From Sabulibacter ruber (GTDB taxonomy: Bacteria > Bacteroidota > Bacteroidia > Cytophagales > Hymenobacteraceae), in contig NZ_JAFFID010000001.1 of the NCBI RefSeq assembly GCF_017355955.1, positions 620,001-684,000 on the forward strand: DNA of 64,000 bases. Direction: 5' to 3'. Position numbers and translations under genes: made by a program. The notes beneath the pieces were generated by a model. It was not told where the DNA came from, made no database searches, and was given only the letters and a program-made list of their open reading frames with translations. How positions within the stretch are numbered: position 1 is the first letter of the stretch; every line of letters starts with the position of its first letter. Shown here one piece after another: positions 26,492 through 35,712 of the stretch.

Positions 26492-27535
26492 ATGAAGAAA
26501 CACACGCCGCTTCTGCTCCATGTGCTGCTTTGGGTAGCGCTGCTGGTATTCAATCTATTTTATTCCAACTTCAGGTACAACTCCCTGCCCATCACCTGGA
26601 AGCTGGTAGATCTGGCGCAAACGTTCCTGTTTCACCTGGCCCTGTTCTATTTTAATTGGTTTGTATTGGTACCTAAGATCCTGGCCAAAGATAAAGTGGT
26701 GCTATACGCTTTAACGGTGATTCTCACCCTGGCGGCCTTCGCGGCCCTTCGTACGCCCCTTGAGTTATATGAATGGAAAAGAATTGCTGCCCATGACCCT
26801 AAGATAGCCGCCCAGATCAGGAAGTCGCCGGCCATCACCAGGTTCTCTACCATTATGGTGCAGCTGGCGATCATGGGCATCATGAACGTATTCTTGAGCT
26901 CGGCCCTGAAGGTAACCGGCGATTACCTGCGCAACGAACGCCGCCGCAAAGAACTGGAGCACCAGCAGACCACCACCGAACTGGAATTGCTCAAGGCCCA
27001 GGTGAACCCGCATTTCCTGTTCAACACGCTCAACAACATCTACTCACTGGCCTACCAGAACGCCCCCAGCACGCCCGATGCCATCCTGAAACTGTCGCTG
27101 CTGCTACGCTATCAACTCTATGAGACCGACACCCCACTGGTCCCCCTGGAAAAGGAGATTGAGCACCTGGAACACCTGCTGGACCTGCACCGGCTGCGGT
27201 TGCCCAACCCCGAGCTGTTGACCCTGGACGTGAAAGGAACTGTATCTAAGGTATTGCTGCCACCCATGCTACTTATGCCTCTGGTAGAGAACATGTTCAA
27301 GCACGGGCTCACCACTGCGCCCATGCACATCTGCCTGCACACCGAGGACGGCCAACTTACCTTCGCCACACATAACACCAGCAAACGAACGCCCAATCAA
27401 GATGCCTTTGGCGGGATTGGCTTGCAGAATCTCCGGCGGCGTTTGGAACTGCTCTACCCCAATGCCTACACCCTGGACACCCAACTGCAGAATCAGCAAT
27501 TTGACGTGAAACTGGTCTTGAATACCCTATCTTAA
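26492..27535 (+). CDS. LytS/YehU-family sensor histidine kinase
   Basis: 347 residues. Four N-terminal membrane helices fill residues about 8-140, with no periplasmic domain. A short coiled linker (ERRRKELEHQQTTTELELLK) leads to the His_kinase block with His174 in NPHFLFNTLNN, and then the ATPase motifs PLVENMFKHGL and GGIGLQNLRRRL. Autophosphorylates and passes phosphate to the LytTR regulator 15 bp downstream. The signal is probably sensed in the membrane. Divergent from the ABC-2 exporter. Confidence 0.93.
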   Translation: MKKHTPLLLHVLLWVALLVFNLFYSNFRYNSLPITWKLVDLAQTFLFHLALFYFNWFVLVPKILAKDKVVLYALTVILTLAAFAALRTPLELYEWKRIAAHDPKIAAQIRKSPAITRFSTIMVQLAIMGIMNVFLSSALKVTGDYLRNERRRKELEHQQTTTELELLKAQVNPHFLFNTLNNIYSLAYQNAPSTPDAILKLSLLLRYQLYETDTPLVPLEKEIEHLEHLLDLHRLRLPNPELLTLDVKGTVSKVLLPPMLLMPLVENMFKHGLTTAPMHICLHTEDGQLTFATHNTSKRTPNQDAFGGIGLQNLRRRLELLYPNAYTLDTQLQNQQFDVKLVLNTLS

Positions 27536-27550
27536 CCATTAACTTGCCGT

Positions 27551-28279
27551 ATGCAACTGACCTGCCTCGCCATTGACGATGAACCGCTCGCGCTGGACCT
27601 CATGCGCTCCTACATCAGCAAGATCCCGTTTCTGAACCTGGTTCAGACCTGCTCCAGTCCCCTGGAGGCCATGGCCATCCTGCAGCGGCAACCCATCGAT
27701 CTCCTGTTCCTGGACATTGAGATGCCCGAGATCACCGGCGTGCAGTTTGTGCAGTCGCTAATGAACCGGCCGGCCGTCATCTTCACCTCCGCCTATCCAC
27801 AGTACGCCCTGGACGGGTTTACCCTGGATGCCGTAGACTACCTGCTCAAGCCTATCCCCTTTGACCGGTTCTTCAAAGCCGTGAACAAAGTCTATGAACG
27901 GGCCCAGTTGCAACCCGCTGCAGCAGTGGCTTCCGCCCCTGTAACCCACCAAAATGAAACCGAGGATTTCATCTTCGTGAAGGCCGATTACAAGACTTTG
28001 CGGGTAAACCTGAGAGACATTCTCTTCATTGAAGGCCTCAAGGATTACGTGATCTTGCACACCACGTCCCGTAAGATTATCACCCTGTTATCCATGAACA
28101 AGATCATGGAGAAGTTGCCTGAACTGGAGTTCGCCCGCGTGCACCGCTCTTACATTGTTTCGCTGGCGCACATTGACAGTATCGAGAAAAGCCGCATCAA
28201 AATAAAGGAGCAGGAAATACCCATTGGCGATAGCTACAAAGAAAGTTTTATGCGCTGGGTGGAAAGCAAGAACTTATAG
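27551..28279 (+). CDS. LytTR-family response regulator
   Basis: 242 residues. The receiver domain has the acidic pair IDDEP and the phospho-acceptor Asp55 (FLDIEMP), with Thr and Lys at the usual places (IFTSAY, LLKPI). The C-terminal 100 residues are a LytTR DNA-binding domain (FIFVKADYKTLRVNLRDILF, then FARVHRSYIVSL). Pair of the kinase 26492-27535. The likely target is the divergent exporter or its own operon; inferred from location only. Confidence 0.93.
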   Translation: MQLTCLAIDDEPLALDLMRSYISKIPFLNLVQTCSSPLEAMAILQRQPIDLLFLDIEMPEITGVQFVQSLMNRPAVIFTSAYPQYALDGFTLDAVDYLLKPIPFDRFFKAVNKVYERAQLQPAAAVASAPVTHQNETEDFIFVKADYKTLRVNLRDILFIEGLKDYVILHTTSRKIITLLSMNKIMEKLPELEFARVHRSYIVSLAHIDSIEKSRIKIKEQEIPIGDSYKESFMRWVESKNL

Positions 28280-28292
28280 CCGATGCGCTATA

Positions 28293-28325
28293 TTTGGCCT
28301 GATTTTCCCAAATTGGCTTAAAAAC
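28293..28325. repeat. Interspersed palindrome copy between the two LytTR systems
   Basis: TTTGGCCTGATTTTCCC followed by AAATTGGCTTAAAAAC, an imperfect copy ending 7 bp before the second kinase start. Confidence 0.45.
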
Positions 28326-28332
28326 GGATCGC

Positions 28333-29421
28333 TTGGCTTCCTTTCTGCAGAAAAACCGCTTGTATGTGACGCTCTTCCTGGGGTGGTGCCTGCTGGGGAT
28401 CTTCTCCTCGGTGCAGTACTACCTCATGGAGAAGGGCGGCGACATGCCCGTGACCCTGGGCAAGGCGTTTCTGCGGCAACTCCCCTTCTATTTTCTCTGG
28501 GCCTGTTACACTCCTTTTATTCTGGCGCTGAGCAACCGCTGGATTCACCGGCAAGTTTCCACCGCTTCGCTGCTGGCCCGGCACCTGCCCATTGCCATTG
28601 CCGTAGCGCTTTTACAGACTACTTTCCAGGCGCTCTTCACGTACTCGCTCCGCACCGCGGGCTCCAAATACGAGCTGTGGGATTACGTGCGGGGGTATCT
28701 GGGCAGTTGGTTTCATTTCCAGCTGATCATCTACGCCATGGTAGCGGGCATTGGTTACGCATTCACCTACCGCCGTTTTTACCGGGAACGGGAGGCGCGG
28801 GCCCTGGCCCTGGAAAAACAGCTCAGCGATGCCCGCCTGGAAAGCCTCAAAATGCAACTTCAGCCGCATTTCCTCTTTAATACACTCAACTCCATTTCCA
28901 TGCTGGTGCGCAAACACGAGGATCAAACCGCCATTAAAATGATTGCGGGCCTGAGTGACCTGTTGCGGTTCCTGCTGGACAGTTCCCACGTGCAGTTGAT
29001 TCCTTTGTGCCAGGAAATTGCCCTGGTGCAGAAATACCTGGAGATTGAAGGCATCCGGTTTCAGGACCGCCTCACTTATTCCATTCAGGTAGACCCCACC
29101 GCCGAGAAAATCAAAGTACCAGCCCTACTCCTGCAACCGCTGGTGGAGAATGCCTTGCGCCATGGCCTTAAAGAGAAACTTACAGGTGGCCAGGTACAGA
29201 TTACGGCCTCCGCCCAGAACCAGCACCTAATTCTTGAGGTGCAGGATAACGGCATTGGGCTAACTGAAAACCTTGGGTCTGCCAGCGGAATAGGCCTGCG
29301 CAACACGCGTCAGCGCCTAGAGACCTTGTACGGTGAGTCTGCGCAATTTCACCTGTTGCCTGCTCCCGGCGGCGGCACCGTAGCCCAGATCATCCTCCCA
29401 ACCTCAGTTAACCATGACTAA
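28333..29421 (+). CDS. Second LytS/YehU-family sensor histidine kinase
   Basis: 362 residues from a TTG start (MASFLQKNRLYVT). TTG is preferred because the next Met, at residue 32, would remove the first membrane helix. Four membrane helices lie in residues about 10-145, followed by the phospho-acceptor His179 in QPHFLFNTLNS and the ATPase blocks PLVENALRHGL and GIGLRNTRQRLETLYG. Its last 8 bases overlap the start of the next regulator, which indicates translational coupling. Confidence 0.92.
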   Translation: MASFLQKNRLYVTLFLGWCLLGIFSSVQYYLMEKGGDMPVTLGKAFLRQLPFYFLWACYTPFILALSNRWIHRQVSTASLLARHLPIAIAVALLQTTFQALFTYSLRTAGSKYELWDYVRGYLGSWFHFQLIIYAMVAGIGYAFTYRRFYREREARALALEKQLSDARLESLKMQLQPHFLFNTLNSISMLVRKHEDQTAIKMIAGLSDLLRFLLDSSHVQLIPLCQEIALVQKYLEIEGIRFQDRLTYSIQVDPTAEKIKVPALLLQPLVENALRHGLKEKLTGGQVQITASAQNQHLILEVQDNGIGLTENLGSASGIGLRNTRQRLETLYGESAQFHLLPAPGGGTVAQIILPTSVNHD

Positions 29422-30187
29422 AATCAGAACCATAGTAGTGGACGATGAGCCCCTGGCCCGGGAAGGCTTGGCCTTGTTGCTGGAAAGTGACCCGGAAATA
29501 GAGGTAGTGGCTACCTGCGGCCACGGGGCCGAGGCATTGGAGAAGATATCCCTACTCCGTCCCGATTTGTTGTTCCTGGACATCCAGATGCCGGGAATGA
29601 CCGGTTTGGAGGTAGCCTCCCGCCTGTCTGCCGGACAAATGCCGGTGATTGTGTTCGTGACGGCCTATGACCAGTATGCTCTGCAGGCTTTTGAAGCCAA
29701 CGCCGTAGATTACCTGTTAAAACCCTTTGATGACGAGCGTTTCTTCCGCACCCTTTCCAAAGCGAAACGATTTGTCCAAAGAAATCCCTCGGCGGAGCAA
29801 TTGCAGCTACAGTTGACCCAGATGCTTCAGCAATTGGCCCCGCCCACTCCGCCCAGGTACCTGCAGAGAATTTTGGTGAAAGAAGCGCAAGGCCAAGTAG
29901 TGCTGAAAGTCTCTGACATTGACTGGCTGCAGGCCGAGGACTACTACGTGGCCATCCATCTGGGCCGGAAAAAATACCTGCACCGCGAACCGTTGCAGCA
30001 ACTGGAAACCCAGCTGGACCCAAGGCAATTTGTGCGCATCCACCGCAGCACCATCGTGAACATTGACCGTATTCAGTCTTTGCAGACGTATTTCAACCAG
30101 GAAGCCGTGGCGGTGCTGCAGGACGGAACCCAACTCAAAGTTAGCCGGTCCCGCCGCGAGCCGCTGCAACAGCAGTTGGAATCATAG
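29414..30187 (+). CDS. Second LytTR-family response regulator
   Basis: 257 residues. The receiver has VVDDEP and Asp56 in FLDIQMPGMTG, with VTAYDQYALQAFEANAVDYL typical of the family. The C-terminal LytTR domain carries RILVKEAQGQVVLKVSDIDW and FVRIHRSTIVNID. It overlaps the kinase 28333-29421 by 8 bp. It differs clearly from the first regulator, so the two pairs are not a recent tandem duplication. Confidence 0.93.
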   Translation: MTKIRTIVVDDEPLAREGLALLLESDPEIEVVATCGHGAEALEKISLLRPDLLFLDIQMPGMTGLEVASRLSAGQMPVIVFVTAYDQYALQAFEANAVDYLLKPFDDERFFRTLSKAKRFVQRNPSAEQLQLQLTQMLQQLAPPTPPRYLQRILVKEAQGQVVLKVSDIDWLQAEDYYVAIHLGRKKYLHREPLQQLETQLDPRQFVRIHRSTIVNIDRIQSLQTYFNQEAVAVLQDGTQLKVSRSRREPLQQQLES

Positions 30188-30296
30188 GGCCTGTTCCGCC
30201 ACTGACTGCATTAAATGGGCTATCGGCCGTGAGGCTCTGCCGTTGGCTGCAATTGCCTTCTTTTCTTTTTTAGAGTACCGGTTCTTCGCACTGTTT

Positions 30297-30328
30297 CAAA
30301 GCCATTTTTCAGAAAACTGGCCTGAAAC
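30297..30328. repeat. Interspersed palindrome copy
   Basis: CAAAGCCATTTTTCAG then AAAACTGGCCTGAAAC, about 24 bp before the MBL-fold gene start. Confidence 0.5.
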
Positions 30329-30351
30329 GCCCCACCCAACCGTTTACCTCT

Positions 30352-31887
30352 ATGAAAAAGAAGCTTTTGATGTTAGCGCTGGCCACCGTGACTGGGTATG
30401 CCCACGCCCAGAAACAGAAAACCACCCCTACAGCCCAGCAGGTAGTACAACAAGCCATTGCCGCGATGGGCGGAGAAGCAGCCCTGAAATCCATCTCTTC
30501 CCTTTCCTACCACGGCATCGGGCACCGGTACTGGACCGAACAATCCGAAAGGCCGGAGGGTCCTTGGATTGTCTCTTACGTGCAGGTTGATGAACTGCGG
30601 GATGTGGCGCAGAAGCGGCTGCTCAGGAAAACGCAAAGCAAATTCACCCAATCGCCGGAATGGAGCCCGGTTACCATGAAAATTTCAGAGGGAGCCGCCG
30701 CCCAGGAAATGGGACCGCGGGTGGCTCCCGGCAAGCCTAACCAATTGCGGGAAGCCGAGGAAACCTTCGCCCTGGCTCCGGAACGGCTGCTGCTGACGGC
30801 CTTGCTGGCCAAGGACCTGAAACTGGAGAAGCAGGTAATTTACCAGAACGTGCCGCAGCAGGTTCTCTCCTTTACCTGGAACGGCAACCCCGTGCGTCTG
30901 CTCCTGAACGCCCATACCCACCTTCCCACCGCCCTGGACCTCACCGATTCGTACCCCGATGACCTGTTCATCGGGCGTTGGGGCGATGTGACCACCCGCA
31001 CTATTTACTCTTACTGGACCCTGGAGACGGGCGGCATCCGGTACCCGCGCCAGCGAAACGTAGAGCGAAACCAGCAACCGTACGAGGAGTTTACCATTCT
31101 GGATCTGAAGCTGAACCCTGCCGCCCCGGCGGATACCTTCGCCATTCCAGAGGCAACCCGACAGGCTTTCCTGAAACAACCCGCTCGGAACATAGACAGC
31201 TTGCCGCTGGGTCTGCCCAACAAACCCGCGGACACTTTGGCAGTCGGGGTGGTGAAAATACCCGGCATGTGGGATGTGGCCATCGTGCAGCAACCAGACG
31301 GTTTGCTCATTCTGGAAGCTCCTATCTCGTCGGGGTACTCCAGCAAGGTCATCGCGGAAGCAAATAGGCGCTTTCCTAACCAGAAGATCAAAGGCGTGAT
31401 CACCACCTCAGATGCCTGGCCGCACTTCGCCGGCATTCGGGAATATGCGGCGTTGGGCATTCCCATCATCGCCCTGGACCTGAACAAACCAATTCTGGAG
31501 CGCTACCTCAAAGCCCCGCATACCCAGCATCCGGATCTGCTGCAAACCAAGCCCAGAAAAGCAGACATTACTTTGGTTTCAGGCAAAACCGTGATCGGGA
31601 CCGGCCCGAACCGACTGGAACTGTACCCGGTGCGCGGTGAAGGCGGTGAACGTATGATGATGGTTTATTTCCCCGAGCACCAGCTGCTTTACGGCAGTGA
31701 CCTGGCCCAGCGTATGCCGGATAAATCGTTCTTCATGCCGCAGTATGTCTCTGAACTGACCCAGGCGGTGCAGCGCGAAAACTTGAAAGTAAAAAAGGTA
31801 TTTGCCATGCACCTGGAGGAAACCGATTGGGCTGAGTTGGAGGCGGCGGTTCAGAAAGCAGCCCAACCGCTGAGTTTGAAGAAGTAA
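30352..31887 (+). CDS. Secreted MBL-fold-like protein lacking the canonical metal ligands
   Basis: 511 residues with a signal peptide (cleavage after AHA, residue about 19). The C-terminal half (from about residue 285) has the strand order of metallo-beta-lactamase-fold proteins. The segment that should read THxHxDH is TTSDAWPHFAG, so the first three ligand positions are replaced. The N-terminal half (QQVVQQAIAAMGGEAALKSI) resembles lipoprotein-carrier-like folds. It may be a non-catalytic or alternative-chemistry relative. It follows the second LytTR pair by 164 bp on the same strand. Confidence 0.7.
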   Translation: MKKKLLMLALATVTGYAHAQKQKTTPTAQQVVQQAIAAMGGEAALKSISSLSYHGIGHRYWTEQSERPEGPWIVSYVQVDELRDVAQKRLLRKTQSKFTQSPEWSPVTMKISEGAAAQEMGPRVAPGKPNQLREAEETFALAPERLLLTALLAKDLKLEKQVIYQNVPQQVLSFTWNGNPVRLLLNAHTHLPTALDLTDSYPDDLFIGRWGDVTTRTIYSYWTLETGGIRYPRQRNVERNQQPYEEFTILDLKLNPAAPADTFAIPEATRQAFLKQPARNIDSLPLGLPNKPADTLAVGVVKIPGMWDVAIVQQPDGLLILEAPISSGYSSKVIAEANRRFPNQKIKGVITTSDAWPHFAGIREYAALGIPIIALDLNKPILERYLKAPHTQHPDLLQTKPRKADITLVSGKTVIGTGPNRLELYPVRGEGGERMMMVYFPEHQLLYGSDLAQRMPDKSFFMPQYVSELTQAVQRENLKVKKVFAMHLEETDWAELEAAVQKAAQPLSLKK

Positions 31888-31966
31888 AAGGGCCAGGCAA
31901 AGAGAAGCGTTTTTTCTTTCTAAGAACAAACGTTAGGCATGGGTTAAAACTGTTGGGGCAAAAACG

Positions 31967-31974
31967 TATCTTTG
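31967..31974 (+). promoter_or_regulatory. -7 box of the dapA promoter
   Basis: TATCTTTG, an exact TAnnTTTG match. It overlaps an apparent upstream TTG start in the dapA frame (31972), which argues that translation begins further down. Confidence 0.55.
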
Positions 31975-32004
31975 CGGCCTAAATACTTCATCAAGAAAAC
32001 AAAC

Positions 32005-32883
32005 ATGCAAGCATTGAGAGGAACAGGTGTGGCATTGGTAACACCCTTTACTTCAGACCTGTCCGTAGACATAGAGGCTTTCGGCCGATTGATTGATTTT
32101 ACGCTGGACAACGGCGCCGATTACCTGATTGTGAACGGCACCACCGGCGAGAGCGTGACCACAACCCCGGAGGAAAGAACGCAACTCCTGGCCTTTGCGA
32201 AAGAGCGCATTGCCGGCCGCAAACCCTTGGTATATGGCCTGGGCAGCAACGATACCAGGTCGGTGCTGGAGCAGATCCAAAAGATTGACTTCACCGACAT
32301 TGACGCCATACTAAGTGTGTGCCCGTATTACAACAAACCGTCGCAAGAGGGTGTTTTCCTGCACTACACCGCCATTGCCGATGCTTCTCCGGTACCGGTA
32401 TTGCTCTACAACGTGCCCGGCCGCACCGGCATTAACATGACAGCGGCCACTACACTGCGGTTGGCCCAGCACCCCAACATCATCGGGACCAAAGACGCCT
32501 GCGGAAACCTGGAGCAGTACATGGCCATTATTGAGGAAAAACCGGAAGGTTTCCTGGTGATCAGCGGCGATGACATGACCACCGTGCCCCTAATCTCAGT
32601 GGGCGGCGACGGCATCATCTCGGTACTGGCAAATGCCTTCCCGGAAAGATTCAGCCGTATGACGCGCCTGGCTTTGGAAGGCAACTTCAAAGAGGCCGGT
32701 GCTTTGCAACGCTCCTTCGGGAAAATAAACCCGCTTATGTACGAAGAGGCTAATCCGGTAGGTGTGAAGCTGGTGCTGGAGCAAGTGGGCATCTGCGGAC
32801 CGTACGTACGTCTTCCCTTGGCCCAGGCCTCGGCTAGCCTGAAGCAGCGGGTACTGGATGCCGCTACCCCGCTCCTGTCCTAA
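32005..32883 (+). CDS. dapA: 4-hydroxy-tetrahydrodipicolinate synthase
   Basis: Condenses pyruvate with aspartate semialdehyde in lysine and meso-diaminopimelate synthesis. I use the ATG at 32005 (MQALRGTGVALVTPF, 292 aa, the usual family length); the frame extends to a TTG at 31972 that lies inside the -7 box. The Schiff-base Lys163 is in GTKDACGN, the catalytic Tyr135 in LLYNVPGRTG, and the GTTGES motif is at residues 45-50. A secreted hydrolase follows by 33 bp. Confidence 0.96.
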   Translation: MQALRGTGVALVTPFTSDLSVDIEAFGRLIDFTLDNGADYLIVNGTTGESVTTTPEERTQLLAFAKERIAGRKPLVYGLGSNDTRSVLEQIQKIDFTDIDAILSVCPYYNKPSQEGVFLHYTAIADASPVPVLLYNVPGRTGINMTAATTLRLAQHPNIIGTKDACGNLEQYMAIIEEKPEGFLVISGDDMTTVPLISVGGDGIISVLANAFPERFSRMTRLALEGNFKEAGALQRSFGKINPLMYEEANPVGVKLVLEQVGICGPYVRLPLAQASASLKQRVLDAATPLLS

Positions 32884-32916
32884 GACTTTGATTTCAGCCT
32901 CTTTTTCAGAAATCCA

Positions 32917-33876
32917 ATGAAAAACCGACCTCTGCTGTTAGTGGTGCTTCTCTTCTGGAGTTTGTTGCGGGTGCAGGCGCAATCTGGAGCTGTAACTGCC
33001 GGCGAACCCATTGAACTGAACACCGCCAAAGGATCTCTCAAGGGCACGTTGCTGGTCCCTGCCTCGGGGAAACCAATGCCGGTGGTGCTGATCCTCTCCG
33101 GCTCTGGCCCTACCGACCGGGACGGGAATAACCCCATGATGCAGAACAACAGCCTTAAAATGGTGGCCGAAGAACTGCACGCCCAGGGTATTGCCTCTCT
33201 GCGCTACGACAAACGCGGCATAGCCGAAAGCAAAGCGGCTGCCATGTCTGAGTTTGACCTGCGGTTTGACCATTACGTGCAGGACGCCGCCGCCTGGGTG
33301 CAGCAGTTGAAGAAAGACAAGCGGTTCAGCAAAGTAGTGGTGCTGGGCCACAGCGAAGGTTCGCTCATTGGCATGATCGCCGCCCGTCAATCCAAAGCCG
33401 ATGGGTTTATTTCCCTGGCCGGGGCAGGCCAGCCCGCTGACAAGGTCATCCGCCAGCAACTGATGATGCAGCCCAAGATGGTCACCGAAGCCGCCTTTCC
33501 TATCCTGGACCAACTGGTGCAGGGCCACACCGTGGCAGAGGTGAACCCCATGCTGGCCTCGTTGTTCCGCCCCAGCGTACAGCCGTATCTCATTTCCTGG
33601 TTCAAGTATGATCCGCAGGCTGAAATCAGGAAGTTGACGGTGCCGGTGCTGGTGGTGCAGGGCAACCTGGATCTGCAGGTAACCACCAATGAGGCTACCT
33701 TGCTGGCTACCGCCGCCCCCAAAAGCAAACTGGTGGAAGTGGAGAACATGAACCACGTGCTCAAAGAAACCACAATGGACCTGAAAGCGAACATGGCGAC
33801 GTACTCCAACCCAACGCTTCCGCTGACGCCTAAGCTAATGCCCGAGGTAGTTGGGTTTGTGAAAGGACTGAAGTAA
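32917..33876 (+). CDS. Secreted alpha/beta hydrolase
   Basis: 319 residues with a signal peptide ending at VQA-Q (residue about 22). The oxyanion region is LILSGSGPTDRDGNN, the nucleophile elbow is GHSEGS, the acid is in GNLDLQV, and the histidine is in MNHVLK. It belongs to the serine hydrolases of the S9-like/dienelactone group. Periplasmic; the substrate is unknown. It may share the dapA transcript (33-bp gap) and ends at a strong hairpin. Confidence 0.88.
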   Translation: MKNRPLLLVVLLFWSLLRVQAQSGAVTAGEPIELNTAKGSLKGTLLVPASGKPMPVVLILSGSGPTDRDGNNPMMQNNSLKMVAEELHAQGIASLRYDKRGIAESKAAAMSEFDLRFDHYVQDAAAWVQQLKKDKRFSKVVVLGHSEGSLIGMIAARQSKADGFISLAGAGQPADKVIRQQLMMQPKMVTEAAFPILDQLVQGHTVAEVNPMLASLFRPSVQPYLISWFKYDPQAEIRKLTVPVLVVQGNLDLQVTTNEATLLATAAPKSKLVEVENMNHVLKETTMDLKANMATYSNPTLPLTPKLMPEVVGFVKGLK

Positions 33877-33888
33877 CTCATACACGAT

Positions 33889-33950
33889 AAAAGCGGAGCC
33901 CGTTTTAGAGCAGTTTTCTTCAAATCTGCTTTAAAACGGGCTCCGCTTTT
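33889..33950. terminator. Bidirectional terminator after the secreted hydrolase
   Basis: Arms 33889-33913 and 33926-33950 pair in 24 of 25 positions, with A-rich and T-rich ends, between convergent genes. The stem contains an interspersed palindrome copy. Confidence 0.85.
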
Positions 33951-33976
33951 CTATTTAAGTACGGGTTTGGGTAGGG

Positions 33977-34714
33977 TTACCAGCCACTGGCCAGCACATC
34001 GGCAATGTGCATCACCTTGATGGGTTTGTTCTGCTTGCGGGCGTAGGCGTCCAGGTGCATGAGGCAGCTGGTATCGGTGGAGACGATGTACTCGGCTCCG
34101 GTGCTGAGGGCGTTTTCTACTTTCTGCTCGGCCATGGCCACCGAGATGGCTTCAAATTTGGCGGCAAAGGTACCGCCAAAACCGCAACAGGTCTCGTTTT
34201 CGCGCATCTCAGTTAAACTCAGTCCTTCCACCATTTCCAGTAGTTTTCTAGGACCTTCCTTGATGCCGCACTCGCGCAGGGCGCTGCAGGAGTCATGATA
34301 TGTGACTTTGGCGTTCAATCGGGCACCGGGAATCTGCTGCACCTGCAGCACATCGGTCAGGAACTCGGTTAGCTCCAGCACTTTTCGCTCCATGGCCCGG
34401 TACTTCACAAAGTTGGAGGACGTCACGAAAATGTTGGCGTACGCGTTCCGGACCATGCCCACGCACGAGGCCGATGGTGCCACAATGTAGTCGCTGTCCT
34501 CAGACGAGAAATCTTCCAGGAACTTATCAGCTACCTGGCGGCACTCCTGCTGGAAACCGGCGTTGTACGCGGGCTGTCCGCAGCAGGTCTGGTTGGTATT
34601 GTACCGCACCTTACAGCCTAATGCCTCCAGCACCTTCACCATGTTCCAGGCGGTTTGCGGGAACAGTTGATCAACAAAACAAGGAATAAAAATATCTACA
34701 ACCGGCTGTGCCAT
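33977..34714 (-). CDS. LutA/LldE-like Fe-S (CCG-domain) protein
   Basis: 245 residues with two cysteine-rich CCG domains. The first runs from IPCFVDQ to NQTCCGQPAYN; the second has YHDSCSALRECG and ETCCGFGGTF. This is the pattern of LutA, one of three subunits that oxidise L-lactate. LutB and LutC are not next to it. It lies 5 bp behind an HMG-CoA lyase gene, so it may serve an electron-transfer step in branched-chain amino acid or ketone metabolism. Family sure, role inferred. Confidence 0.88.
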   Translation of the reverse strand: MAQPVVDIFIPCFVDQLFPQTAWNMVKVLEALGCKVRYNTNQTCCGQPAYNAGFQQECRQVADKFLEDFSSEDSDYIVAPSASCVGMVRNAYANIFVTSSNFVKYRAMERKVLELTEFLTDVLQVQQIPGARLNAKVTYHDSCSALRECGIKEGPRKLLEMVEGLSLTEMRENETCCGFGGTFAAKFEAISVAMAEQKVENALSTGAEYIVSTDTSCLMHLDAYARKQNKPIKVMHIADVLASGW

Positions 34715-34719
34715 GTGGG

Positions 34720-35571
34720 TTAATGCGATTGAAAAACGTGGGTCGCTAAGGCCATTGCCTCGGAAAGCGCCTCCTGGTTCAGGTTCAAAGGTACGCCTTT
34801 CTCTTGTAAATAAGCCACCATTTTCTCGGTGGGCATGTTGCCTACCAGCTCATCTTTGGCCATGGGGCAGCCGCCGTAGCCCAGCAGCGCCCCATCCATA
34901 CGCCGACAGCCGCTGGCGTACACGGCTTCCACTTTCTCCTGCCAGGTGCTGGGGCTGGTATGCAAATGCGCCCCAAATTCAATGTGCGGGAATGCGGGAA
35001 TCAAGGTCTGGAACAAGGGCAGGATGGTCTCCGGCGAGGAAACCCCGATGGTGTCAGACAACGAAACGATCTTGATGCCGAGCTCGTCCAGCTTTTGGGT
35101 CATCTCCCCCACTAGGGTCGGTTCCCATGGCTCACCGTACGGGTTCCCGAAGCCCATGGAAAGGTACAGCACCAGTTCCTTGCCGGTTTTGAGGCAAAGC
35201 TCCTGCATCTGGGCTACCTCCACCAGCGCCTCAGAGATACTTTTATTGGTGTTGCGTTTCTGAAACGTTTCTGACAAAGACAAAGGAAACCCGATGTACC
35301 GGATGGGCGCATAACTTACCGCCTGCTCCGCACCCCGCACGTTCGCCACAATGGCCAGCAACTTGGTGGTGGTAGCGGAAAGGTCTAACTGAGCCAGCAC
35401 CTCGGCGGTGTCGCGCATCTGCGGAATGGCCTTGGGCGAGACAAAAGACCCGAAATCAAGCGTATCAAATCCCACCTGGAGCAAGGCTTGCAGGTACTGT
35501 ACTTTCAGTTCAGTAGGCACAAAGTCGGCCAGGCCTTGCATTGCGTCGCGGGGACATTCAATGATTTTCAT
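34720..35571 (-). CDS. Hydroxymethylglutaryl-CoA lyase
   Basis: 283 residues, a TIM-barrel lyase that splits HMG-CoA into acetoacetate and acetyl-CoA in leucine breakdown. The N-terminus MKIIECPRDAMQG has the catalytic Arg-Asp pair. HLHTSP carries the metal-binding His residues. The signature cysteine is in LLGYGGCPMA, with GNMPTE after it. The first gene of a two-gene unit with the LutA-like protein (5-bp gap). Divergent from the glycosylase at 35713. Confidence 0.93.
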   Translation of the reverse strand: MKIIECPRDAMQGLADFVPTELKVQYLQALLQVGFDTLDFGSFVSPKAIPQMRDTAEVLAQLDLSATTTKLLAIVANVRGAEQAVSYAPIRYIGFPLSLSETFQKRNTNKSISEALVEVAQMQELCLKTGKELVLYLSMGFGNPYGEPWEPTLVGEMTQKLDELGIKIVSLSDTIGVSSPETILPLFQTLIPAFPHIEFGAHLHTSPSTWQEKVEAVYASGCRRMDGALLGYGGCPMAKDELVGNMPTEKMVAYLQEKGVPLNLNQEALSEAMALATHVFQSH

Positions 35572-35712
35572 GAAGGTTCAGTTAACAGCCACCAAGAAAG
35601 CGGCTACTTTTAAGGGCAATTTAAGCGTAAGAACGTTGGGTTGATGCTTTATTTTGCAGGGCTTTCCCTCTACGTTACGTTTACCCCAACCACTACTCAA
35701 TTTAATGAAGGC

